A DNA stretch of 64,000 bases from Clarkia xantiana subsp. parviflora (taxonomy: Eukaryota; Streptophyta; Magnoliopsida; Myrtales; Onagraceae), in contig JAPTYO010000001.1 of NCBI GenBank assembly GCA_036873135.1, positions 40,696,774-40,760,773 on the forward strand, written 5' to 3'. Under the pieces are notes generated by a model that searched no databases, was not told the origin of the DNA, and saw only the letters and a program-made list of their open reading frames with translations. Made by a program: the position numbers and the translations under genes. Shown here piece after piece: positions 48,137 to 58,489 of the stretch. Every line of letters begins with the position of its first letter. The stretch's first letter is position 1.

Positions 48137-49324
48137 GTTGTCCGAACCTGCACACAGTGGCAGTAACTAGCACGAGGGGGGGGGGGGGTGGTGGTGGTGG
48201 TGCCGGTTGAGCCCTCTCCGATGCTTAAATGAGATTCTATAGAGAGAAAGACAGAGAGAAGTCAGAGCTCCTAAGACAATCTCCAGTGAATGTAAAGTAT
48301 GAAATGGGTGGCCTAGGTCCCTTTTATAGGCAACCTTGGAACCGACCCCGGTTTTTGTGCGGTTCGACGCCGGTTTAAAATAAAATGTGAACCGTCGTCA
48401 GGTTTGATCAAGGTTGGCTATTGGAAAACTCTAACTTATTGTAAAAACACAAATGGAACGCGCGTGATGCAGACGACGACTCGGGTTACGTCGAATTTGG
48501 ACAATCCCGATGTGATTCGGGTTGTCGGGTGCAATCCGGACGCGAGTGTCGCGCGTCCGGACCGTTTGGACCCTCGAAAACTTTTTTTTGACCCGTTTAC
48601 GTGATTTTGACGTGTTTACGAAGTCTGAAATATAAATACGAACCCGAATTGGGCATGTATCCATCAGGCGATCTCTCTCTTTTATTGTTTTCCTCCATTT
48701 CTCCACTTGAGGCATTTCCAATGCTCATCAACAGTTGTTAGAGTGAAGTTTTCACCCTTCTCGATGGGATACTTCTTGGGAGAAGCTCGATGCATTTGAC
48801 TTTCGTCTAGGCTTGTTAATCCCATCTTGAGTCTGAACGTTTCTCCCACTCGGAATAATGCTTCTTATCGGAGCATCACTCCTACTGGGAACAAAAGCAG
48901 TGTTTGAACCTTGACTTTCAACTTTCCTCGGACGACCTCTCAGTAGGGGTGAAATCGGACCGGTCGGACCGGTTTTTAGCTTGTTTCGGTCGGGTACCTA
49001 AATTTTCGGTCCGGTTTTTTTCTTTAAAAAAATCAGACCAAAAAACCGTTTGAGGAAAAATAAACCGTCCATTAGTAGTACGGTTTTTCGGTTCGGTTTT
49101 CAGTTTAAACCGAAAATCCAATATTAGCAATTACCATTATAAATTCTTGTCATTTTCATGGACTATATCAAATCAAAATGATAAATTAATTCCATTATTA
49201 AAATTAAATAAATTATAAAATAAAAGTAGAAAAAATAATCTTCAAAAGTGCCTCTTTTACAATTTATATTAAGTTAATTAATTATTTATATTAATTAATG
49301 TCAACTAATATAACATATATTATA

Positions 49325-49812
49325 TATACTAGATACCTGCGCGCGCTACGCGCGTGCGCGTTGTCTTCCTGAGAATGTTGTAATGACATCATTAGAATGA
49401 CTCCGAGAATGATACAAGATCGGCTCGATTCCTAGGATGATACAAGAACATAACCGTATTTTCTTAAAAAAATTCAATTAAACTATGTAACATACTGTTA
49501 TAATGAAAATAAAAAAAATTCTAAAAAATTTAAAGTAAAATGCTCGAGGGACCGGGAGCAAGAACATTTTTTAGAGCTCCCGGTCCCTTTAGCATTTTAC
49601 TTTAAATTTTTTAGAATTTTTTTTTTTATTTTCATTATAACAGTATGTTACATAGTTTAATTGAATTTTTTAAGAAAATACGGTTATGTTCTTGTATCAT
49701 CCTAGGAATCGAGCCGATCTTGTATCATTCTCGGAGTCATTCTAATGATGTCATTACAACATTCACAGGAAGACAACGCGCACGCGCGTAGCACGCGCAG
49801 GTATCTAGTATA
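49325..49812. repeat. Near-perfect palindrome, about 235-bp arms and 16-nt loop
   Basis: The left arm (49,325-49,559) and right arm (49,576-49,812) are inverted copies with only a few mismatches. The stem closes with GGGACCGGGAGC and GCTCCCGGTCCC. Both outer ends read as Helitron 3' termini (GC hairpin then CTAG). A transcript would fold into a long hairpin. Confidence 0.92.
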
Positions 49813-51627
49813 AGCATTAGGGAAATCCACTTAAGTGGATTAAAATATCAATTTACTTTTGTTTACGATTATAGACATACGTGAGCATTGCAAAAAAAAT
49901 TGACTTAATTTATGTAAAATATAACATATTATATAAAGTTTGAACAAATTATTAAAAAATTATAATAATGCTCGAGAGACTAAGAATCGTTTAATGTGTT
50001 TTTGCTTCTTTTTCGTTGAACAACTGAGAGCCCTTTGGTGGGTGATTTTTTTTAATAAGGTTTTGGTCTTATATTATCAGAGCTAATAATGCAATTTGTA
50101 GTTCTTTAAAGCCGGACTCATTATGTCTCAAGACGACAATGCGCACACTTCTAGCATATACTAGTATATTTAATATACATATTAGGAAAAACCACTTAAG
50201 CCAATTAAGAAAAAGTTAATTTGATTATATTTTGCAATTGTAGATTTATATGCACATAATAGTAGGACTAATTTAGTTATGACACTATTCAAAATTAACT
50301 AAGTTTTTTTGAAATAATAAAAATACGCTAAAAGTGGAAAAACAAATGAAAGAACCAATTTTCAACAATAAATCATACTTTGTATCATAACATTTATTCG
50401 CGAAAATATATTAATATTATTGGCTATTAACGTATCATCATGAGCTTACAACGATATGCATTAGAAATACATAAATATTAATAGTTAAATTTCCAAACAT
50501 GATCATGCGATTCCGATAATTTTTTCTCTCGGTTCATCTATAATTTATTTTAAATTTTTTGAATATTTTTAAACTTGATAGAATATTTTTTTCGCAATTT
50601 AAGTTAATTTCAGTATTCGAAACCAGTTAATACAATTAAGTATTAAGATAGTAACAAAGTTTATTAGCATATATATATGGTAAAGACGTATGGCTTTTAT
50701 GCATTAAATCGTAGGTGGGTATATGTTTTTGCTCATTTTTCGTTGAACAACAAAGAATCCCTTGGTGCGTGATTTTTTTTTAATCAAGTTCTATTCTTAT
50801 ATTATCAGAGCTAATGATGCATTTGTAATTCCTTAAAGCCAGACTCATTATGTCCCAAGACGACAATACACTCTTCTATCATATACCAGTATATTTAATA
50901 TACACATTAAGAAAAACCACTTAAGCCAATTAAGAAAAAGTTAATTTGATTATATTTTGCAATTGTAGATGTATATGCACATAATAGTAGGGCTAATATT
51001 TATGTCACTATTCAAAATCAATTAAATTTTTTTGAAATAATAAAAATACGCTAAAAGTGGAAAAGGAAAATGAAAGAACCACTTTTCAACAATAAATCAT
51101 GATTTGTATCATAACATTTATTCGTGAAAATGTATTAATAATATTGGTTCTTAACGTATCATCATGAACTTACAACGATATGCATTAGAAATACATTAAT
51201 ATTGTTAGTTAAATTTGAAAACATGATCATCATGCGATTCTGATGATTTTTTTTTTCTCTCGGTCCATCTTGAATTTATTTAAATTTTTAGATTATATTT
51301 AAACTTGATATAATTTTTTTTTTCACATTTTAAGTTAATTTTAGTATTCGAACCGTTTAATACAATTAAGTATAGATGGTAAAGATGTGTGGCTTTTATG
51401 CATTAAATCATAGGTTCAATTCTTTGTAGAGACAATTTGTAATGTTTTTTCTTCAAATATTTAGAAATAATAAATTACAACAAAACCCTAAGTTAATTGA
51501 TTACATTAATTAATTCAGCTAATATTCAGAAGGGTATTTGTGTAAAACCAAGTTCTGCCTTAGTAATATAGATAATCATATAGAAATTTGGCGGTTACAA
51601 AATGGCCTTTGGCCATTATATAATAGA
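49329..51627 (-). mobile_element. Non-autonomous Helitron with internal duplications
   Basis: On the minus strand it starts TCTATTATATAATGGCC at 51,627 and ends CTAG at 49,329 after a GC-rich hairpin (GCGCGCGCTACGCGCGTGCG region). The flanks are A (49,328) and T (51,628). Length is 2,299 bp. It contains an inverted duplication of its own 3' end (49,325-49,812) and a tandem duplication of about 0.7 kb (49,996-51,410). No Rep/helicase gene is present. Confidence 0.65.
49996..51410. repeat. Tandem duplication of about 0.7 kb inside the Helitron
   Basis: Copy 1 (about 49,996-50,722) and copy 2 (about 50,723-51,410) share long blocks such as TTTTTCGTTGAACAAC, AACCACTTAAGCCAATTAAG and AACGTATCATCATGA. 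The copies are clearly diverged, so this is older than the palindromes. Confidence 0.8.
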
Positions 51628-52357
51628 TAATAGATAGATATATAGCATTATATATACTAGCTCATTCCTTTTTTCCCAAAAAAAAATTAAAATTTCTATG
51701 TCAACAGGTTCAATTAGTCATATCACTGATTTTTTTTTTTTATATATAAATCATTTGCTTAATTTTGTAACATGACAAATGTAATTACTTAATATCTCTC
51801 ATAGTATTATCATTATATTTTGGTTTATTTATAAAATAAATAACTCTAACTTTTAATAATTCGCTTTAATATTAAAAATATTAAATTTCAATTTCAGACC
51901 GGGAGCGTTAAGGTTAAAACCAACCTCAAGGAGGCATCTCCAGCGGGGTTTGATATCGGATCGCCAGTAGGAACACAACTCACTTTACCAGTTGGTCCAA
52001 CTAACCTTATACTTAATTTAAGTGTACCAATTATTTACATATTATAACTATGCATAAAATTTTAACCATAGATATTTAAATATTTAGGTAAATCTTATTA
52101 TTCATACAAATAAAAAAAATGATTAATGCAACCATTATAGAGTGTCTACTTTTTATTTATTTTATTTTTATTGATATATCAAGTTGTCTATTGGCCAAAA
52201 AAAAGATATATCAAATTGTCACCGTTATAACTTATAAGGTGAACCTAAATTTATATATATGAATATTCAAAGAAATGATTATACTTTGCACAAAATCTCA
52301 TTTAAATTTAAACAACTCAATAAAATAATATCATTTGGCTTGACCTTTCTATATATA
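51628..52357. other. hAT interior between the two Helitron insertions
   Basis: AT-rich spacer with no open frame. It contains the SINE-like sequence at 51,895-52,009. Confidence 0.45.
51895..52009 (-). mobile_element. SINE-like element
   Basis: The minus strand reads AGTTGGACCAACTGGTAAAG (A-box-like) and, about 45 bp later, GATATCAAACCCCGC (B-box-like), then GAGATGCCTCCTTGAGGTTG and CTTAACGCTCCCGGTC. This is the order expected of a tRNA-derived SINE head. No clear tail or target duplication was placed. A shorter relative is at 12,720-12,800. Confidence 0.4.
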
Positions 52358-53265
52358 TCTATTATATAATGGCTGAGGCCATTCTTGAAACCGCCACCTA
52401 GTATAATTATAAAGAAAGAAATCATTAAATTAAATTAAATGGCTGAGGCCATTCTTGAAACCGCCACAGTATAAATATAAAGAACTAGATATTTGGCCCG
52501 CGCTTTGCGCGGGTATAAATATTATCACGTATGAATTTTTTTTAGTAAGTAATAAATTTTTATTGATCCATTTATAATATTTTTTTGGTGACTTATTATT
52601 TACATAATATATCTTAATAGAATATCAACATAATTTATCATTTTACTCGAATAATAAAAAATGTTATTAAGTATGATGTATTTTAGAAGGTTGAATTTAG
52701 ATAAATAAATACATTAAAAATAATAATTATTTTTAAAAATTGAAAAACAATGATGATAATGAAATTTTATTATTGATCTAATGGAAGAAAAGAGATATCA
52801 AAAGGTTAAAAAAAATACTTAGAAACATGCTCGTGTGTTTTGTATGGAATACAAATTTTTTTTATGCCATTAGTAGTATTTTTTTTTATTAATATTGTTG
52901 TAATGTTCATATACTATTTATTATAAATTCAACCTTCTAAAATACATCATACTTAATAACATTTTTTATTATTCGAGTAAAATGATAAATTATGTTGATA
53001 TTCTATTAAGATATATTATGTAAATAATAAGTCACCAAAAAAATATTATAAATGGATCAATAAAAATTTATTACTTACTAAAAAAAATTCATACGTGATA
53101 ATATTTATACCCGCGCAAAGCGCGGGCCAAATATCTAGTTCTTTATATTTATACTGTGGCGGTTTCAAGAATGGCCTCAGCCATTTAATTTAATTTAATG
53201 GTTTCTTTCTTTATAATTATACTAGGTGGCGGTTTCAAGAATGGCCTCAGCCATTATATAATAGA
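52358..53265. mobile_element. Palindromic Helitron-derived element, 342-bp arms
   Basis: Arms 52,358-52,699 and 52,923-53,265 are inverted copies, almost identical, around a 223-bp AT-rich centre. Both outer ends read TCTATTATATAATGG, the same terminus as the 5' end of the neighbouring Helitron. Inside each arm, 127 bp from the end, is an outward-facing Helitron-like 3' terminus (CCCGCGCAAAGCGCGGG then ATCTAG; 52,485 and 53,138). Each arm also carries two copies of GGCTGAGGCCATTCTTGAAA. There is no coding sequence. Confidence 0.75.
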
Positions 53266-53638
53266 TTTAATTAACATAACGATCGGTTCGGTCCCCACGG
53301 TCCTCAAAACTCAAAATCCGAACCGGTCCGAAAATCCGAACAAGAGAAAAAAATCCAACAAAAAACCAAACCGAATATTTCGGATTCGGTTTTTTCGGTC
53401 CGGACCGGTTCGGCTTTCACCGGTTTTTCGGACCAACCGGATTTTGGTTTCACTCCTACCTCTCAGTCTCGGGGTTTTACTTCCGAGATGAATTCCTTGA
53501 TCACTAGGACCTAGAACCAAGTTGGTTGGTTCACTCCCACTGGGAACAATGGGTAGTATAGGTAGTTATGGCATTATTGGATTTTCATCCAGTGGTTCAA
53601 CAACATGACTATCAGGTTCAACTTGGTTCACTCCCAGT

Positions 53639-56600
53639 GTGTCGCGCGTCCGGACCGTTTGGACCCTCGAAAACTTTTTTTTGACACGTTTACGTGATTT
53701 TGACGTGTTTACGAAGTCTGAAATATAAATACGAACCCGAATTGGGCATGTATCCATCAGGCGATCTCTCTCTTTTATTGTTTTCCTCCATTTCTCCACT
53801 TGAGGCATTTCCAATGCTCATCAACAGTTGTTAGAGTGAGGTTTTCACCCTTCTCGATGGGATACTTCTTGGGAGAAGCTCGATGCATTTGACTTTCGTC
53901 TAGGCTTGTTAATCCCATCTTGAGTCTGAACGTTTCTCCCACTCGGAATAATGCTTCTTATCGGAGCATCACTCCTACTGGAAACAAAAGCAGTGTTTGA
54001 ACCTTGACTTTCAACTTTCCTCGGACGACCTCTCGGTCTCGGGGTTTTACTTCCGAGATGAATTTCTTGATCACTAGGACCTGGAACCAAGTTGGTTGGT
54101 TCACTCCCACTGGGAACAATGGGTAGTATAGGTAGTTATGGCATTATTGGATTTTCATCCAGTGGTTCAACAACATGACTATCAGGTTCAACTTGATTCA
54201 TCTCTGCGGCAACAGTGATTTCATGTTGTAGGGTTTATTCCTCCCACTGGATTTACTATGAAAATGTTTCCATTATCATTTACCATGTCATTCACTTGTG
54301 TTGCCGGTTCAAATCTCCCACTCGAAGTAAGTAGGACCTGATTGTCAGTGTAATCCTGCTTCGATTTGATCAAGACTACATTTGTTTGAAACTGATTATG
54401 CATTCGGAAGTCCGTCCTCAAGTGTATCATGTTCGACTGAGACACCATTTTCAAAGCTTTAAACATGTATTTTTTAAGAGCAGTTAACGTACTCTCAGTC
54501 CAAATACGCGTTTACTGCGCATATTAATGTCGCATGATGATATGATTTAACTCATTATCATTCTTTAGCTTTTATGGCGACGTGTCTTACCGATTTCATT
54601 GGAACATAGTTTACATATATGTGAATCATCTCATTTCATCCCATCGGGAATTTACTAATATATTGACTCTAACATTATGTTTACGAACTGTGCTTCTTGA
54701 AGTGTGTCATTTGATTTGAATGCCTAGCCTGACTTATCGTTCAAGGCGTATTGAAGGAAAATCGTTTCACTGACTTCATCCTTCTTCGTTTGCGAACTTA
54801 TCTCAGAGATTTCATCCAATCTCCGAACTGAGCATTTTGATTTTCACCTTATGCGTCAGTTGATACTTTTACAAGGTCGTGGTAGCTTGTGAAGCATACT
54901 TCTTACCGATGTAAACGTTATCAATAAGTTGTTTCCGAAGGGTCGCAAACAAAAATCCAACACTTAATCATCAAAACACTTCATCATTAAACTCGTATTT
55001 TGAAACGATGTGTTCCATCTTTCGAGGTCCACACGCGCGCGGCGTTATTTACCAAAGTTTTAACTCATGGTTAAATCATTTCATTTCTGAATTTAATTCA
55101 ATTTAATCCAATCGGTTTCGCACATGATTATCATTACTGATTATTTCATTCGATGGAGTACTAACAATTAAGAAATACTAAATCTTTCGATCTAGCTACG
55201 CAATCGATGTGTATGTTCAGTTTAGTTGTCCCGACTGAGATGATGAAGTACGTGAATCGTTTCATTTTATTCGACCACTTTTACCTGGCCAAAATTCGTT
55301 TTGGATCGATCCCATTTAACCAGGTCGATTAATTTTGACAAGTAGACCACATTTCGAATCGAACGGAAACTACTTTATTCAATAAATCTGAATCTTGAAA
55401 TAACCAAAATTTGAGTAACTCAAACGAACGATAAATGACAATGGTAGGGTTCTTGATATGAAGTTTGCGTATTTGATCCATGATTGACGCATAGATAGTC
55501 GAGAAATTAAGCCATGTTGAAACATCACATATGAGTAAATTCATGAGTGAATCACGTCAAATGATCTGTGTCTGTATAAAAAATTTTACCGCTTCGTACA
55601 CATGAACTACGAGGTGTACTTGAGACGCACTTTATCAACACGGTTTAACCCACCAGATTATCGTGTAAGACATTTATGGTCCAGTTCTCTCTATGATATG
55701 CGGATCATGGTTGACTTCTTTCGAACCCAGTATGGTGAGCAAAGAAGGTTTCCCTTACTGTACTTGATTAGGCTCAAGGTCATTGAGTCATGTCAACATC
55801 AGACAAACATATACATCTTTTCCATGTTGACCTTTCATTCTGAAGATCCGATGCGGTTTTTACGCCAACATCCATGAAAAGAGAGAAGACCATCATGTTC
55901 AATCAAAACATTTCTAGCTTTAGCATCCTTGTTTCCACCGATGCGGATTCAAAGGGAACCAACTTGCAACATTGTTTCGTTGCAATCGAAGTCTTCTTCA
56001 ACCACTTTTACCAAGGCTGAATGTATCACCACACACGTGTTCAGATCATCAAAGAACCTACTCCCATGCTTGGTGAAACAAATTATTACATTTGTCTCTC
56101 ATTGTCAAAATCATACAGACTACGATATTCAACCGTAGTTGTCCTCTCCACTTTTCGGAATCGTAATAGAGAGTTCAACACATACTCATTTTATTCATCA
56201 TGAATCACACCATCAAGATTGCGAGTAATATAGAATCGCACTAATTCAACCAATTCATACTAACACATCGATGATTATGCAAAAATCAGGGAGACAATAA
56301 CATTTTGAGAAAAAAATTGCATACATCAGATATCTATTAAGATGGAATACGACAGATAACGATTCCTCAGTCATCTAAACCAACCGACCACCAGTAAACC
56401 AATAGAAGATGGTTGTGAAATAGTTCACATTATCGTCGTCTTCAATCCAATAGATCAATCTTTTAAAACGGTTTTAATCGCAAATTACCAGAACGAAAAT
56501 TTTAAAATAAGCATACATGATGTTGGCTTTCCCAAGACCCTTTTTATTTTGAAAAATATTCCGATGAACTTATCATGCATATACATTTCTACCAACCAAT

Positions 56601-56783
56601 GTGGTATAGGGGTCCGGCCGAAACGTGCTATTAAAGGGGGATGCCCAATTTTGGGTATCCCATGTCAATTAGGGTTGGGGTTTGGCCTCATTACCCTAAT
56701 GTGACAATTACCTAATTAACTAAGGTAATTTCCTTAGCATTAACGGGCTACCATTTACGGCGCCACGTCACCATATGCTAACA
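53639..56783 (-). mobile_element. Ty1/copia copy in minus orientation, truncated
   Basis: From the right: a partial LTR (56,783 down to about 56,591, starting TGTTAGCATATGGTGACG), leader sequence, then regions homologous to the plus-strand copy at about 57,520-60,300, read in reverse. Matches include GGTCTACTTGTCAAAATTAA near 55,335-55,350 and the linker region around 54,030 encoding KTPRPRGRPRKVESQ. The part beyond the linker (RT) is missing on the left, where it meets the tandem duplication. It is coding-dead; no integrase was recognised. Confidence 0.65.
53845..54090 (-). pseudogene. Copia polyprotein linker fragment
   Basis: An 81-codon minus-strand frame containing GPSDQEIHLGSKTPRPRGRP, a basic low-complexity stretch of the type found between integrase and reverse transcriptase in copia polyproteins. 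The paralogous frame in tandem unit 1 (53,520-53,311) runs into the hAT terminus. The plus-strand element has the matching sequence near 60,050-60,090. Confidence 0.5.
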
Positions 56784-57520
56784 GGGTCGGACCGTAGTAA
56801 CTAAATTGAACCTAATCTAACCGGTTTTGAGTGATGAACCGAACCACAATCTTATTTTATTGAACCGTTTCGGACCAAACCAGATTTTTAAATCGGATTT
56901 TAAATTGGACCGGACCATAATTTTTTAAATTTCTCGGAAATTTTAAAAAATGTCAATAAAATAGGATTTTAAATTTTAAATCCAAAATATTTTTTAAATT
57001 TAAATTTAGCCTAAACAGTGCTCTTAGGGTTTGCGTTTTAACACGTTTTTCAGTAAAAACCCTAATACATAGTTTCGATTATGGGGATGGATGTCGGATA
57101 TGCATGTTTTTGGGACTGGATTAAATTAGTGGGCTGAATTGCAATTGTTTACTTTCTGATACATATAAATTAGAACTGTCGTCTTGACTCGGTTTAGCTA
57201 GCTGGATATTAATTGCGAGCATTGAGCTCTGGGATTTAAATATATGTATTGCGCAATAGGATAGACATGCTATGCTGATTGAAAGTGCCTAGAATCCATG
57301 TCTAGAAATGTCGCATGATTGATTGTAAGCATGAATTGCAAAACAGCCCCTAATATTTTCAAACATTTTTTAAAATGAAAATTCCAGTCGCCAATTATGC
57401 ATGATTTGTGCGAATATTGCATGTTTTAACGTATGCTAGGATGTTATATATGCTAGGAACATTAGACGCATGACGCGTAAACATGTTTTGGTTTGTTCGA
57501 TTTTTATAGCATAATATAGC
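56784..57520. other. Spacer between the opposed copia copies
   Basis: No LTR for the plus-strand copia is visible here, although one is expected. The first 200 bp hold GGACCGGACC-type pieces resembling hAT subterminal repeats. The remainder may be copia leader. No coding sequence was seen. Confidence 0.4.
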
Positions 57521-57854
57521 ATTATGCATGCATAAATTCTCGGATAATTCCTTTTAAAATATAAGGGCCTTGGGAAAGCCAAGATCGGGTATGCTTATTT
57601 GAAAATTTCTGTTCCGGTAATTTGCAATATAATAACCGTTTTCAAAAAGACTGATCTATTGGATTGAACACGACGATAGTGTGAATTCTTTCACGACACC
57701 CCCTCCCCTCGGTTTACTGACGGTCGGTTTTGTTTAGTGACTGGAGGATCACTATTTGTCGTATTCCATCCTAATAGATAATCCGATGTTTGCAATTCTG
57801 TCAAAATGCTGTTTTCTTCCTAACTTTACATGATTATAAATTGTAATAGTTCTA

Positions 57855-58271
57855 ATGACTAGATCAGATCGTTTTAACAAAATATGCAAACTGGATGACA
57901 TTAATTATGATGATTGGAAAACTAGTGTTGAAATTGACCTGATACCTCCGGGAGTCGAGGATCGTATCGATCAAAAAGTTCAACGAATGCATACAAATGA
58001 AGAAGGGATACCTTACAAATACAATAATAAAGACATGTTATGGAGAGATCAAAGAGCTCGGAAAATAATCTGCTCGCATCTGACAGCTGAAACGGAAGAA
58101 ATGACTGTTCAAAAGAGCGCAATGCATCTTTGGTGCACCTTACACCTTCGCTACGGCAAGGAAAAGGCAACCGAAGCAAGAGAATTAATGGCCGTGTACC
58201 ATGAAATTCTATGCAAAGACAGTGGGATAGAAATCGTTCTCGACGCCGCCGATAAATGGGTAGGAATTTAG
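57855..58271 (+). pseudogene. Copia Gag N-terminal fragment
   Basis: A 138-codon frame resembles the N-terminal half of plant copia Gag (UBN2/DUF4219-like). It has LDDINYDDWKTSVEIDL, where the WK pair is typical, and AMHLWCTLHLRYGKEKATEA later. Full-length copia Gag continues to a CCHC zinc knuckle, which is absent. The frame ends at a stop at 58,269-58,271, with another short frame after it. Only a fragment of the particle protein could be made. Confidence 0.6.
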
Positions 58272-58489
58272 AAAGTAATGGAAATGTTTCCTCTTCATGG
58301 TTTGCTGATGATAACGGACTCGCACTTCTGATCACAACAATTAAAACGACAAATAACTTATATGATGCCGACCATAAAGATGAAAACATCTCCAAACTTC
58401 CCGAATTCGGAATTGCTTGGTTAAACCCAACAATAAAAGGTCTAAACGATGATCCGGTGCGACAACCACTGTTGATTCAAGTACCGTAA

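Larger units (their letters stand above)
41481..48545 (-). mobile_element. Decayed gag-bearing retroelement with tandem repeats
   Basis: The minus strand carries pieces resembling a plant retrotransposon gag: an N-terminal region (48,136 down to 47,120), a zinc-knuckle segment (44,767-44,471), and a TATAAAAGG promoter-like motif at about 48,330 with a leader running into the gag frames. No RT, RNase H or integrase and no terminal direct repeats were found. The downstream part (43,900 down to 42,300) consists of several tandem repeat families. A GC-rich hAT element interrupts it at 46,119-46,981. Ends are approximate. A Ty3/gypsy-derived non-autonomous element is my best reading. Confidence 0.4.
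48944..53458. mobile_element. 4.5-kb hAT-type element hosting Helitrons
   Basis: The left end TAGGGGTGAAATCGGACCGG and the right end (complement TAGGAGTGAAACCAAAATCC) are hAT TIRs with GGTCCGGACCGG-type subterminal repeats. The 8-bp target duplication CCTCTCAG is perfect (48,936-48,943 and 53,459-53,466). The uninterrupted paralogous site in unit 2 of the tandem duplication (near 54,030) confirms the boundaries. No transposase was seen. Most of the interior is two later insertions, 49,329-51,627 and 52,358-53,265, so the original element was about 1.3 kb. Confidence 0.85.
48546..54208. repeat. 570-bp tandem duplication, first unit split by a hAT element
   Basis: Unit 1 is 48,546-48,943 continued at 53,467-53,638. 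Unit 2 is 53,639-54,208. They differ by only a handful of substitutions (for example CTCTCAG versus CTCTCGG, GACCCG versus GACACG). The segment joins unassigned sequence (start TGTCGCGCGTCCGG) to copia polyprotein-linker sequence on the minus strand. Confidence 0.85.

Noticed and set aside
49325..49812. MIRNA precursor
   Set aside because: The arms are far too long and too perfectly paired for a conserved MIRNA, and the ends are transposon termini. A hairpin siRNA source is more reasonable.
53311..53520. A separate protein-coding ORF
   Set aside because: Its end is copia linker sequence and the rest is the hAT terminal region, so it is a chimera created by the insertion.
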